From Alteromonas sp. KUL49 (GTDB taxonomy: Bacteria > Pseudomonadota > Gammaproteobacteria > Enterobacterales > Alteromonadaceae): a stretch of 64,000 bases of DNA. Where the stretch lies: assembly GCF_006538345.1 (NCBI RefSeq), contig NZ_BJKL01000002.1:1-64000 (forward strand). The letters run 5' to 3'. Made by a program: the position numbers and the translations under genes. Within the stretch, counting starts at the first letter, position 1. Every line of letters begins with the position of its first letter. Shown here piece after piece: positions 48,170-57,247 of the stretch. The notes beneath the pieces were generated by a model. That model was not told where the DNA came from, ran no database searches, and saw only the letters and a list, made by a program, of their open reading frames with translations.

Positions 48170-49084
48170 ATGGACACCGATAAGATTAGTGAGAACCAAA
48201 TTTCGATGTTTAAAGGAAGAAGCAAGCAACATACGCTAATAGCTTACCTCCTATTGTGTTTTGTTTTTTCGCTCCTTGGATTAGCGGTTTATATATTTTT
48301 CTTTGCTCAGTCGATTGAAACAAGAGGTGGTTCCGCACAAAATTTAGAGACTCTGAATAGAGAGCTAGATGGTCAAATACTTCTGAGAGAGGCTCAGAAT
48401 AGTGCAAGAAGTGCAGTTGAAGCTGGATTTGAAGTAGGCACAAGAACAATTACTGACGTATTAAACCTTGAACACGAAATATTTGTTCTAAACTCCAGAA
48501 TCAACGTGCTCGAGCAAAAAAAGAAGTTATTGATTGACATTAATTATATAAATCAGACCGAAGAACTGTTAACTCGCGAAGAAATGATAGCACATTTAGA
48601 GGCGCTCAGATTATATCAGACGCAAGTTAATAACATACTGAGTGCAGCAAAAGAAAAATATGCACTAGGGCTCGTTGCGATGACGGACGTTCATGAAGCG
48701 CAATTGGAAGCAAGTGACGTAGAAAACAAACGCAATATTGCACTACTTAAGTTTGAACAATTACCAGTTGCTGAGGACTACGTCGCTAAAGCTGGAAATT
48801 ACGAAACCATTGATTTAATAAGAATTAATATCATTCGATTTGGTGGCATAAGCGTAACGTTATTTCTAATAGCTCTAATTATCCCTATTTATCGATACAA
48901 TATTCGCCTCGCAATATTTTATATGTCCCGTGCAGATGCATTGTTAATTTGCAAAGAAACTGGTTTTTCAGACCTCACGACTTTGGTCAATTTATTGGCC
49001 CCAACGCACGCATTCGAGAAAGAGCCTACGACTCCAATTGATTCACTTAGTATGGTTTCATCCGCTTTACTCAGTAAAAAATGA
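48170..49084 (+). CDS. Inner-membrane coiled-coil protein with two TolC-tip motifs
   Basis: 304 residues, no family recognised as a whole. Predicted helix 1 spans about 22-46 and helix 2 about 225-243, so residues 47-222 should be periplasmic. That part is almost entirely helical. It carries EAGFEVGTRTITDVL at 84-98, matching the tip of the C-terminal TolC repeat, and KYALGLVAMTDVHEAQ at 163-178, matching the tip of the N-terminal TolC repeat. The order is the reverse of TolC, and no beta-barrel or signal peptide is present. AAGG lies upstream of the ATG. It is in an AT-rich accessory segment. It may contact membrane-fusion proteins; this is inferred. Confidence 0.75.
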   Translation: MDTDKISENQISMFKGRSKQHTLIAYLLLCFVFSLLGLAVYIFFFAQSIETRGGSAQNLETLNRELDGQILLREAQNSARSAVEAGFEVGTRTITDVLNLEHEIFVLNSRINVLEQKKKLLIDINYINQTEELLTREEMIAHLEALRLYQTQVNNILSAAKEKYALGLVAMTDVHEAQLEASDVENKRNIALLKFEQLPVAEDYVAKAGNYETIDLIRINIIRFGGISVTLFLIALIIPIYRYNIRLAIFYMSRADALLICKETGFSDLTTLVNLLAPTHAFEKEPTTPIDSLSMVSSALLSKK

Positions 49085-49328
49085 GCATATTTGGCGTGTC
49101 TAGAATAGTGACTTAAATCAAGTACAGTGTGATCAGGATGACTGTCTCTGGCAAGCTCAAATGTACATCAAGCCAATTAACATACCATTTAGATTTTTGA
49201 ATGTTCTAATTCTGCTGGTATATAAAAAATCGTAATCTCGTCTAAACGAGCTTTAACCACAATAGTCGTTATAAGTTGAATCGCTAAACATCTATTATCG
49301 ATACTTCCCTAATTTTATAAGGATGTGA

Positions 49329-50423
49329 ATGGCAACTAACAAAAATCAACATTACGTACCTAAGTGCTACTTGAAGGAATTCACACTCGATTCTTTAGGA
49401 AAAGCTATCAATGTATACAACGTTGATAGGAGCAAACTCTTACGCAATGCTCCAGTTAAGAACCAATGCTCTGGTAACTATTTTTATGGTAAAAGCGCTA
49501 AGTTAGAGGGTGCTATTCAATTGGTAGAGAGAGCCTATGCAACCACTCTGCGAGAACTATTAAACTCTTCGCGAAAACTCACCGATAAGCACCGAATTAT
49601 CCTAATCCGCTTTTGGTTACTTCAGCACCTACGAACGGAGGCAGCATCAAGAAGAACCGCTGAAATGTTTGCTGAAATTGGTACTACATCAGGTATCGAT
49701 CCAAGAGAGTTTAATCTAGAGATTAAAGAAGCTGTAATATTAGCAATGAAACAATATGCTGAGTGCATGTCAGGTATAGATGACTTGAAAACATGCATCG
49801 TTTACAACAAAACTAAGCTTCCCTTTATTACATCAGATGACCCAGCAGTACTAACCAATAAATGGTATATAAATGATGAGCGGACGAAGTTTAGGTCTTT
49901 TGGTGTGGGAAACGCAGGCGCTTTAACGTTTCTACCTCTAACACCTAAACTATTATTCTTGGGCTACGATGGCGATGTTTACAATGTCTCCAACAAAAAT
50001 GGATGGACAAGCATATCTAGTCAAAATGATGTAATCAGCTTTAATCAGCAGCAAATATTAAATTGCCGAGCTAATATTTTTTTGAAAGATGCTGAACATG
50101 AGTGTTTTTTAAAAACATCAGTTGAAAGTATATCTAAGTATAAACCTGAAACTAGGCACAGGGTCACTTACGCAGTGCCTGATTATAATGATGGCGAGTA
50201 TACTCGCTACAGGGTCGTTGAAAATAAAGAAGCTGAAGAGCATCAAGAAGTACTAATGCATTCAGAAGTAATACATCCTAAAGAATTTTCATGGCCTAGC
50301 GTCATAAAATATCGGAGTAATGGGAAAGTGTTTACTAACGGGACTGGTAAGGGGTATATGAGGCGTTATCACATACCACCCGGAGCGCAAGATTACTATT
50401 GGGAGCTGTCCAAACCCAAATAA
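49329..50423 (+). CDS. DUF4238 family protein
   Basis: A 364-residue soluble protein with the DUF4238 pattern: NQHYVPKCYLKEFT at the start, FWLLQHLRTEAASRR, FITSDDPAVLTN and FLPLTPKLLFLGYDG. Function is not established; members are patchy and often sit on genomic islands. AGGATG precedes the ATG. It is AT-rich compared with neighbours and follows 244 bases without a recognisable feature. Its 3' end overlaps an integrase remnant on the other strand. Confidence 0.85.
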   Translation: MATNKNQHYVPKCYLKEFTLDSLGKAINVYNVDRSKLLRNAPVKNQCSGNYFYGKSAKLEGAIQLVERAYATTLRELLNSSRKLTDKHRIILIRFWLLQHLRTEAASRRTAEMFAEIGTTSGIDPREFNLEIKEAVILAMKQYAECMSGIDDLKTCIVYNKTKLPFITSDDPAVLTNKWYINDERTKFRSFGVGNAGALTFLPLTPKLLFLGYDGDVYNVSNKNGWTSISSQNDVISFNQQQILNCRANIFLKDAEHECFLKTSVESISKYKPETRHRVTYAVPDYNDGEYTRYRVVENKEAEEHQEVLMHSEVIHPKEFSWPSVIKYRSNGKVFTNGTGKGYMRRYHIPPGAQDYYWELSKPK

Positions 50424-50642
50424 AGGGCTTGCACTTCTTCACTTTGAATACACAAGTATTCGAGTGTTTGGTTCTCTGACGAATGCCCGGATCGCAACCG
50501 ATACGCATCCTTTCATTCTCTGATGGTAACCCCATGTTTTGCGCAAAGTATGTGACCCCGTTTTTTCGGACACTACAGTATCTTCGCACCAACCTTTTAC
50601 TAGACTATTCAACGTGGAAACACCTATTACCGTATTCGACAA
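50396..50642 (-). pseudogene. Tyrosine recombinase (integrase) C-terminal remnant
   Basis: The minus strand reads VSTLNSLVKGWCED...GSHTLRKTWGYHQRM, which contains the HxLR block of phage-type integrases. After a frame change near the HS motif it continues as QTLEYLCIQSEEVQALYLG to a stop at 50396, where the nucleophile tyrosine block would be. The N-terminal three quarters are missing. It overlaps the last 28 bases of the DUF4238 gene and points to an old mobile element beside tRNA-Ser. Confidence 0.75.
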
Positions 50643-51142
50643 AATTAACTGAAAGAATACAGCGTTAGGTTCATACCGTCACGGGTGATGAACCAACCAA
50701 TATTGGATGGCGTTGTTACAGATGCATGTGAGGAACGTATTGAGAGAATCGCAAGGGATAAGCCTATGTTATTGGAAAATAATAGCGAATTGCGCGACTT
50801 CCATCAGAGGATTTGACGAAACTTTTCGAAACGAATTTAGATTTTTTGAAACCCGCTATGCCGTATGGGTTACAGACAACCCAGAGCACAAACGAGTAGT
50901 ACTCTGAATCGCTTTTCATAATGCATTGGTATTCAATAGAAAATAGGGAGTTCGAACCACCGCTATCACGAGCCCCTTCAAGCTATTAGAGGATTTTGAT
51001 AGCCACGATTCTAAATTGGCAGAAAGAAAAGGATTAATTCAAAACCCTTCGGGCTTCGCGGACAAGCCGCTCGTTTCAAGTTGCTAAGTGGCAACTTGTC
51101 AAACCCTGAACTCGGGTTCTCAACCGTCACATCCCTATAGAT
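50643..51142. other. Degenerate region between integrase remnant and tRNA-Ser
   Basis: No intact gene. The plus-strand reading at about 50690-50905 gives two partly coding-like frames (VTDACEERIERIARDK.. and FRNEFRFFETRYAVWVTDN..) that may be a broken gene of unknown type. Further on are short hairpins, such as AACCCTTCGGGCTT and AAGTTGCTAAGTGGCAACTT, before the tRNA terminator. It appears to be decayed island sequence. Confidence 0.5.
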
Positions 51143-51168
51143 ACAAAAAAACCGGCTATGAGCCGGTT
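51143..51168 (-). terminator. Terminator of tRNA-Ser
   Basis: An 8-bp stem (AACCGGCT / AGCCGGTT) with a three-base loop, followed on the minus strand by a T-run. It lies 10 bases beyond the tRNA 3' end. Confidence 0.88.
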
Positions 51169-51178
51169 CTTCTGTATC

Positions 51179-51269
51179 TGGCGGAGAGAGAGGGATTCGA
51201 ACCCTCGATACGCTATAAACGTATACACACTTTCCAGGCGTGCGCCTTCAGCCACTCAGCCATCTCTCC
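51179..51269 (-). tRNA. tRNA-Ser (GGA)
   Basis: A 91-nt class II tRNA with a long variable arm and encoded CCA. The anticodon loop CTGGAAA gives GGA. Its 3' end faces the integrase remnant and accessory genes, the usual arrangement when a tRNA serves as an attachment site. Confidence 0.96.
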
Positions 51270-51414
51270 AAATTGTGTGGTGTGAGCCTGGGCTCAATAC
51301 CGAATTTCTTACAGTGAATACTGTGAGCGCGCGTATATTAGGGAATCATGCTTGCTGAATCAAGCTATTGCCCCAAAAAACACAATAAGTGTCTATTTAA
51401 TACACGCTTTTACC

Positions 51415-52470
51415 TTACAAGCCTTGTTTGCGCTTTAGTTCCGCAGAAAAATCGAGCATGCGATCTAATGGCACTAACGCGCGTTCACGCAGGCCATCAT
51501 CTACGAATATCTCGTGAGAACCGTTGTCTTCGCTCAATGACGCCTTAATCGCCTCTAAGCCGTTCATTGCCATCCATGGACAGTGAGCACAACTTTTACA
51601 TGTAGCGCCGTTACCGCCCGTTGGAGCCTCTATAAACGTCTTGTTCGGAGTGAGTTGCTGCATCTTATAAAAAATGCCTTTATCAGTAGCAACAATAAAG
51701 GTGTCGTTGTCCATTTTTTGCGACGCTGCAATCAGCTGACTGGTAGAACCTACTGCATCAGCCATATCAACCACACTCGCGGGTGACTCAGGGTGAACCA
51801 ATACCGCAGCGTTGCGATGCAAGGCTTTCATATCAGCGAGTTTTTGCGCAGAGAACTCGTCGTGAACAATACACTCGCCTTGCCACATAAGCATGTCTGC
51901 GCCAGTTTGCTTGGCAATGTAGCTACCCAAGTGACGGTCTGGTCCCCAGATAATCTTTTTACCTTGGCTATCTAGGTGCTCAACAATCTCAAGTGCAATA
52001 CTTGAAGTAACTACCCAATCTGCACGGGCTTTCACTGCAGCCGACGTATTGGCGTAAACCACCACGGTGTGATCTGGGTGCTGGTCACAGAAATGGCTGA
52101 ATTCATCAATTGGGCAACCAAGGTCTAGTGAACACGTTGCTTCCAAGGTTGGCATGAATACGCGCTTTTCAGGGCTAAGGATTTTAGCTGTCTCGCCCAT
52201 GAAACGTACACCTGCAACAATGAGGTTTTGCTCTTGTGCATCGCGCCCAAAGCGAGCCATTTCTAAAGAATCGGCTACGCACCCACCAGTCTCTTCTGCT
52301 AACGCCTGAATTTCAGGATCAGTGTAGTAATGCGCAACTAACACGGCATTGCGTTCTTTAAGCAAAGATTTAATTTCTGCTTTTAAGCTCTGCTTTTTAG
52401 CATCTGATAGGGGTTGAGGTTTGGCTGGAAAAGGGTAATCAACCTGTTCCACACGAAAAGCAACGGTCAT
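51415..52470 (-). CDS. nadA: Quinolinate synthase A
   Basis: Condenses iminoaspartate and dihydroxyacetone phosphate in NAD synthesis. It is 351 residues and needs a 4Fe-4S cluster; visible cysteine sites are [10 protein letters not shown] and [10 protein letters not shown]. Other blocks are [46 protein letters not shown] and [22 protein letters not shown] (52503-52508, minus strand) about 33 bases upstream is its likely -10. Single gene. Confidence 0.97.
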   Translation of the reverse strand: MTVAFRVEQVDYPFPAKPQPLSDAKKQSLKAEIKSLLKERNAVLVAHYYTDPEIQALAEETGGCVADSLEMARFGRDAQEQNLIVAGVRFMGETAKILSPEKRVFMPTLEATCSLDLGCPIDEFSHFCDQHPDHTVVVYANTSAAVKARADWVVTSSIALEIVEHLDSQGKKIIWGPDRHLGSYIAKQTGADMLMWQGECIVHDEFSAQKLADMKALHRNAAVLVHPESPASVVDMADAVGSTSQLIAASQKMDNDTFIVATDKGIFYKMQQLTPNKTFIEAPTGGNGATCKSCAHCPWMAMNGLEAIKASLSEDNGSHEIFVDDGLRERALVPLDRMLDFSAELKRKQGL

Positions 52471-52502
52471 TGGCCTTCATCTCTGTTTCAACAAGGGCGT
52501 GG

Positions 52503-52508
52503 ATTATA
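52503..52508 (-). promoter_or_regulatory. Probable -10 box of nadA
   Basis: Minus-strand TATAAT, 33 bases before the nadA ATG. The -35 hexamer is not clear. The rest of the region up to tRNA-Lys (52509-52745) shows only short hairpins and no gene. Confidence 0.5.
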
Positions 52509-52745
52509 CCCAACTGTCATAAAAATTACACATGCATAAACGCATATACAAGAACATTTATTAATCGCTAGATTACGTGAGTGCATGCAACAAAATAATC
52601 AATAATCTGGAAGATATACGCGCAAATATTCGGTCGCGTTCAAAACCGCTGCGCGGATTTTGTCGAACAGCTTCGCTGGTTCAAATCCTGAATTTACGTT
52701 GGGTAATATATTTTTGAAATTTTGGAAAACGACACATTGAGGAGA

Positions 52746-52821
52746 TGGTGGGTCGTGCTGGATTCGAACCAGCGACCAATTGATTAAAAGTCAACTGCTC
52801 TACCAACTGAGCTAACGACCC
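52746..52821 (-). tRNA. tRNA-Lys (TTT), copy 2
   Basis: A 76-nt tRNA with encoded CCA; the anticodon loop CTTTTAA gives TTT. It is identical in sequence to the copy at 52861-52936 and lies 39 bases from it. Confidence 0.97.
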
Positions 52822-52860
52822 ATCAAAAATACAGATTAAAGCTAGACGCTTGAGAGAAAG

Positions 52861-52936
52861 TGGTGGGTCGTGCTGGATTCGAACCAGCGACCAATTGATT
52901 AAAAGTCAACTGCTCTACCAACTGAGCTAACGACCC
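52861..52936 (-). tRNA. tRNA-Lys (TTT), copy 1
   Basis: A 76-nt tRNA with encoded CCA and anticodon TTT, first of a tandem pair under one promoter. Confidence 0.97.
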
Positions 52937-52977
52937 TTTCTCTTCTGTTGTTGCCTGTGTCTTGGCAACGGCGGCAT

Positions 52978-53005
52978 ATAATACTCAGATTTTTTTATGG
53001 TGCAA
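52978..53005 (-). promoter_or_regulatory. Promoter of the tRNA-Lys pair
   Basis: On the minus strand TTGCAC (53000-53005) and TATTAT (52978-52983) with a 16-base spacer, about 40 bases before the first tRNA. The remaining gap to cpoB (53006-53213) is AT-rich and holds nothing recognisable. Confidence 0.65.
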
Positions 53006-53213
53006 GCCGAATTTGTCTTTTATTTTCATTTTTCTGTAAAAAAGCGTTCAACCGCCTAAAAAGAAAACAAATCGCGCAGCAATCACTCAAGAGTACTGAT
53101 AATTTATAGAATAAGTTCGAGTAAAAGGTGAAGTTAGCCTTCAAAATCTAACCAAAAATTTAGGTAGAAAAAAGCAAATTTCTTGGAAAAACAAAAATAA
53201 TTTTCGAATGACG

Positions 53214-53244
53214 AAAAAAAACCTCTCTTTCGAGAGGTTTTTTT
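53214..53244 (-). terminator. Terminator of the tol-pal operon
   Basis: A CCTCTC/GAGAGG stem with a four-base loop, extended by A and T runs on both sides, immediately after the cpoB stop. Confidence 0.9.
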
Positions 53245-54034
53245 AAAGTTTTTCTAGTCGGGACTCAGCTAACTGGCGAGCTGACGAGTCTGGGTATTCA
53301 GATATCACCCGCTGCAAGCGTTCTCTTGCCGTTGCTACGTCGCCCGTTCGTTCAGCAATCATACCGAGCTTTAACAACGCATCAGGCCCTTTAGCAGAAT
53401 CGGCAAAGCGCTCTATCACGATCGAAAACTGTTCCGTAGACTCTGACCACTGCTGTTTATTAAACAGAAGTTGTCCCAACCAATAATGCGCGTTGGGTGC
53501 ATATTCACTGTTTGGGAACTGTGCAATAAACGACTGAAACGCAGGAATCGCCTTATCATACTCGCGTGAACGCAGTATAAGGTTCACAGCGCTCTCGTAG
53601 GCTTCGCTCTCTGATACCGTGGGAGCGGTGCCTTGCTGGGGCGTGACTGCAGGCTGTGTGCTGCTAGGTAAGACGGTGGAATCCCCTCCCCCTGCAACAA
53701 CGCCAGCTTGTTTCAGAGCCTCTACGCGTTTGTCAATTTCAAGATAGAGTTCACGCTGACGCTCAAGCACTTTTTGAAGTTCATTGGTGTTCACTTCAAC
53801 TGCACCGCGTAACGTGTCGATCTCTTCTTGCATCAACACCAATTGCTCTTGTAATTGATGCTGCATTTCAGTGCGGTTTTTTACAATGCGCTCGAGTATT
53901 TCGATACGCTTTGTAAGCTCGTCACTGCTGTTTACATCATAAACAGGGGCTTGGGCGTACAAACCAGTAGAAACGGCAAGGGCGGCACTTAACGTGACGC
54001 CCTTACAAATAGATTTAATAACGGTATTCGTCAT
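53243..54034 (-). CDS. cpoB: Cell division coordinator CpoB (YbgF)
   Basis: A 263-residue periplasmic protein that links Tol-Pal with septal peptidoglycan synthesis. A signal peptide ends at GLYAQA. A coiled coil (about residues 38-108) is followed by a low-complexity linker and three TPR repeats (AYESAVNLILRSREYDKAIPAFQSFIAQFPNSEYAPNAHYWLGQLLF...). The start overlaps the pal stop by one base. Last gene of the operon. Confidence 0.94.
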   Translation of the reverse strand: MTNTVIKSICKGVTLSAALAVSTGLYAQAPVYDVNSSDELTKRIEILERIVKNRTEMQHQLQEQLVLMQEEIDTLRGAVEVNTNELQKVLERQRELYLEIDKRVEALKQAGVVAGGGDSTVLPSSTQPAVTPQQGTAPTVSESEAYESAVNLILRSREYDKAIPAFQSFIAQFPNSEYAPNAHYWLGQLLFNKQQWSESTEQFSIVIERFADSAKGPDALLKLGMIAERTGDVATARERLQRVISEYPDSSARQLAESRLEKL

Positions 54035-54600
54035 TATCGGTATACAACCACTCCGCGACGGTTTTGAGCGAACGCATATTCACTTGAGCCCATAACCGCA
54101 GGTTTTTCTTCTCCGTAAGAAACAACGCTTACTTGGCTTGAACTAACACCAGCATTCTTAAGGTACTGTTCTACCGCTTGTGCACGACGCTCGCCCAACG
54201 CAATGTTGTATTCTGGTGTGCCACGGCTGTCAGTGTGACCTTCGATAGTCACTTTCTGAGTTGGATTTGCTACTAGGAATGCAGCGTGCTTGTCTAGCAG
54301 TGCTTGGAACTCCGGCTTGATGCTAGCGCGGTCGAAATCAAAGTAAACCGTTTGTTCGCTCTTAAGAGATTCCATTTCTTGTTCAAAAAGCTCTTTTTGA
54401 CGCTGAAGGCGCTGAGCTGCTTCAGCTTGAACTCGAGCCTCTTCTGCAACACGAGCTTCTTCCGCCGCTGCCGCTTGCTCTTGAGCCATGCGGTTACGCT
54501 CGGCCTCTAGTTCTGCCTCAGATGGGCCTGATGAACATGCCATCATAGTCACCACGGGAAGAGCGATAATGAAACCTTTCATTATTTTATTCATTTGCAT
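54034..54600 (-). CDS. pal: Peptidoglycan-associated lipoprotein Pal
   Basis: A 188-residue outer-membrane lipoprotein. Lipobox VTMMAC gives C22. A charged Ala/Glu-rich coiled coil (about 27-75) precedes the OmpA-like domain with TVYFDFDRASIKPEF, EGHTDSRGTPEYNIALGERRAQAV and the C-terminal RRGVVVYR. The start MQMNKIMKGF matches other Pal N-termini. Confidence 0.97.
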   Translation of the reverse strand: MQMNKIMKGFIIALPVVTMMACSSGPSEAELEAERNRMAQEQAAAAEEARVAEEARVQAEAAQRLQRQKELFEQEMESLKSEQTVYFDFDRASIKPEFQALLDKHAAFLVANPTQKVTIEGHTDSRGTPEYNIALGERRAQAVEQYLKNAGVSSSQVSVVSYGEEKPAVMGSSEYAFAQNRRGVVVYR

Positions 54601-54641
54601 CCTAGAATCCTTAAATCTTATTGTTTACTTATCTTGTAAAT

Positions 54642-55997
54642 TTAAAACAAAAATGGTGACCAACTTGGCGACTTTACTTGCCCATTGGCTGCTGGTAACC
54701 GAGCCTTAAAACGCCCATCCAAAGACACTAGTGACAACACTTGAGTACCTTCGTGAAGGGTGCTGTAAATTATCATACTTCCATTGGGCGCCACGCTGGG
54801 CGACTCGTCCAAATAAGTTCTTGTTAAGACTTGCGGTGAACCACCATCGAGCATTTGCTTAGCGATATGGTAATTGCCGTTGGTTTGATTAACCACGATC
54901 ATCTGCTTACCATCAGGAGCCATTGTCGCTCCCAAGTTCTGCTCGCCTACAAAAGTAACCCGTCTTACTTTCCCAGAATCTAAATTTACGCTATATATCT
55001 GAGGTTTACCACCCCGTTCAGAGCTAAAAATTAACCCTTTGCCGTCTGGTAACCAAGTTGGCTCTGTATCTATGGCACGATTTCGAGTAATACGACGAAG
55101 ATTTTTTGTAGCCAGATCCATAACATAGATTTCTGGGTTGCCATCTTTAGACAATACCATGGCCATTTTTGTACCGTCTGGAGAAAACGCAGGACTACCG
55201 TTAATTCCGGGGAAATTCGTTACTCTCGTGCGCTCTGTGGTGTAAATATCTTGAATAAAAATTTGAGGGCGACGGTTTTCAAAGCTCACATAGGCCAGTT
55301 TTTCGCCGTCTGGTGACCATGTGGGTGACATTAGTGGCTCGGGAGAAGACAACAAACGAGTTTCATTTTCGCCGTCATAATCGGCTATCACTAACTCATA
55401 AGGTGTTGGGTTAGTAGTGCGGTCTCTTACAATAACGTAAGCAATGCGCGTTAAAAATGCACCGCGAACCCCAGTGAGCTTTTCATACACAACATCGCTA
55501 ATACGGTGTGCATACTGACGAAAGTCTCGCTGTTTAATAATTGCCTGTCTTGAAGCAATAACGTGCGTAGTGGCCTCTACCAACTGCCCATCGACTAATA
55601 CGCGCGAAGTACCTCCAGTAGCCTGCCCTTTGAGCACATCAACTAACTCATAGCTCACCAAATATGAATCGGCCCCTTGTTGCTCAATACTACCGAGTAA
55701 CACGGTATCTATACCGCGACTTGCCCATAGATCGTAGTCAACCTCGCTTGCAGACTGAGGGAACTGAGGCATTTTATCTGCACTCAATGGATTGAATTTT
55801 CCGCTGCGCATTAAGTCGGCCATGACGACTTCTGAAAGCTCACCAGGGAAAATTCCATCCCCCTTCCATTTGAACGGAACTACCGCAATGGGGCGGGCAC
55901 TATCCACACCTTCCGTAATTACGATTTCCAACGTTGCGCTTACCTGCGTACTGCAAAAAGCAGCCATAGCAAAAAGCAAAAAACTCAGTTTTCTCAT
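54642..55997 (-). CDS. tolB: Tol-Pal system protein TolB
   Basis: A 451-residue periplasmic protein with signal peptide ending near VSA, an N-terminal domain (IVVTEG-like start, [12 protein letters not shown]) and a six-bladed beta-propeller whose blades repeat [36 protein letters not shown] and [16 protein letters not shown]. It bridges Pal and TolA. Confidence 0.97.
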   Translation of the reverse strand: MRKLSFLLFAMAAFCSTQVSATLEIVITEGVDSARPIAVVPFKWKGDGIFPGELSEVVMADLMRSGKFNPLSADKMPQFPQSASEVDYDLWASRGIDTVLLGSIEQQGADSYLVSYELVDVLKGQATGGTSRVLVDGQLVEATTHVIASRQAIIKQRDFRQYAHRISDVVYEKLTGVRGAFLTRIAYVIVRDRTTNPTPYELVIADYDGENETRLLSSPEPLMSPTWSPDGEKLAYVSFENRRPQIFIQDIYTTERTRVTNFPGINGSPAFSPDGTKMAMVLSKDGNPEIYVMDLATKNLRRITRNRAIDTEPTWLPDGKGLIFSSERGGKPQIYSVNLDSGKVRRVTFVGEQNLGATMAPDGKQMIVVNQTNGNYHIAKQMLDGGSPQVLTRTYLDESPSVAPNGSMIIYSTLHEGTQVLSLVSLDGRFKARLPAANGQVKSPSWSPFLF

Positions 55998-56001
55998 TGC
56001 G

Positions 56002-56787
56002 CTACAATTCCACTATTAAGTTAATATTTTTTAGTTGTTCATAAACATCAGCTGCGTCAGATACGGGTAACTTCTCTGCTCGCCGCACTGCACTTTCAGC
56101 CGCCCGACAGAGCGCAGCATCACCATCTAATATTTGTATATTGGTAACAAAACCAGTGGTTGCTAGTCGTATATTCAAACGGCAGCGCTTGCCACTGTAG
56201 CTGTCATCATCGTACAAATTGCGCTTAATGGTTTGTTGAATCATGGCAGTGTATCGCTCAACTTCCGACAGTACTACTTTTTGGCGTCTAGCACGCTGAG
56301 CAGCCTGCTCCTGCGCAAGTTGCTCTTGCATTAATCGTTCTTGCTCTTGACGTTCAGCTTCTTCTCTCTGCTTTTGCTCGGCTTCAGCTTTCTCTCTGGC
56401 TTCTCGTTCTTTGCGCTCTTGCAAACGCTGTTCAGCCAATCGTTTCAGCTCAAGTTGGCGTTGTTGCTCAGCGGCTTCTGCTTCGCGCTCCTCTCTCGCT
56501 CGCTTGTCCGCTAGCGCTTGTTGGCGGCGCTGTTCAGCGGCTGCTTGTTCTCTGCGTTGTTGTTCTTGTCTCGCTTGCGCCTCAGCTTGCGCTTGTGCAC
56601 GTTTAGCATCCGCAATGGCTTGCGCATCGATGAAAGTCGCTTCAATGACCGGAGCATTAAGCGCCATTTGCGGCAATGGTGACGGCGAGAAGCTCACACT
56701 AATCAAAAGCACCAGCGCAACAAGTAAGTGCAAGCCTACTGATTTTGCGATGGCGATTTGAGACGACTTAAGTGCTTCCTCTGACAT
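56002..56787 (-). CDS. tolA: Tol-Pal system protein TolA
   Basis: A 261-residue protein with one N-terminal membrane helix (about 15-33), a long Ala/Glu/Arg/Gln-rich helix (about 56-165) and a C-terminal TolA domain with the disulfide pair in [10 protein letters not shown] and DAALCRAAE. It is shorter than E. coli TolA (421), chiefly in the helical domain. Located between tolR and tolB with 4-base gaps. Confidence 0.96.
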   Translation of the reverse strand: MSEEALKSSQIAIAKSVGLHLLVALVLLISVSFSPSPLPQMALNAPVIEATFIDAQAIADAKRAQAQAEAQARQEQQRREQAAAEQRRQQALADKRAREEREAEAAEQQRQLELKRLAEQRLQERKEREAREKAEAEQKQREEAERQEQERLMQEQLAQEQAAQRARRQKVVLSEVERYTAMIQQTIKRNLYDDDSYSGKRCRLNIRLATTGFVTNIQILDGDAALCRAAESAVRRAEKLPVSDAADVYEQLKNINLIVEL

Positions 56788-56791
56788 TGTG

Positions 56792-57214
56792 TTATGGCTC
56801 TACCGGATCGGTCATCAAGCCTACGGAGGGCACACCGGCTTGTTGCAACAACACCATAAGTTGAATAACTTCGTTGTATGCAACTTGACCATCGCCTTTT
56901 ACCACTACAGGTGTCTGCGGCGATTTTTCTAACTGTGCTTTGACCACAGCGGCTAAGGCATCTTTCTCGACGGGGCTTTCTTGATTGTCACCCACATTCA
57001 GATAGTACTGCCCTCGAACGTCAACAGAGGCAATCAGTGGCGGGTTGTCTTCTTGCTCAATGGGGTTGGCACTGGCTTTGGGTAAATCCACTTTTACCCC
57101 TTGAGAGATAAGTGGTGCAGTTACCATAAATATGATCAGTAGTACCAACATTACATCGATGTAGGGCACAACGTTGATTTCTGATACTGGGCGTCGTCGC
57201 TTTCTCACGTACAT
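56792..57214 (-). CDS. tolR: Tol-Pal system protein TolR
   Basis: A 140-residue inner-membrane protein of the ExbD/TolR family. One helix at about 18-37 contains the key aspartate in VPYIDVMLVLLIIFMVTAP. The periplasmic part ends with LMVLLQQAGVPSVGLMTDP. Forms the proton motor with TolQ. Confidence 0.97.
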   Translation of the reverse strand: MYVRKRRRPVSEINVVPYIDVMLVLLIIFMVTAPLISQGVKVDLPKASANPIEQEDNPPLIASVDVRGQYYLNVGDNQESPVEKDALAAVVKAQLEKSPQTPVVVKGDGQVAYNEVIQLMVLLQQAGVPSVGLMTDPVEP

Positions 57215-57247
57215 AGTCTTTCCTCTGCTTGCTATCTAGCGTGACGC

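Noticed and set aside
50946..50960. T-arm-like AGGGAGTTCGAACC as an attachment-site copy of tRNA-Ser
   Set aside because: It matches the tRNA over only about 14 bases with an inserted base; too short and imperfect to call an attachment site.
56411..56761. Cysteine- and serine-rich frame opposite tolA
   Set aside because: It is the antisense image of the Ala/Glu/Arg-rich tolA repeats; the odd composition comes from the repeat on the real strand.
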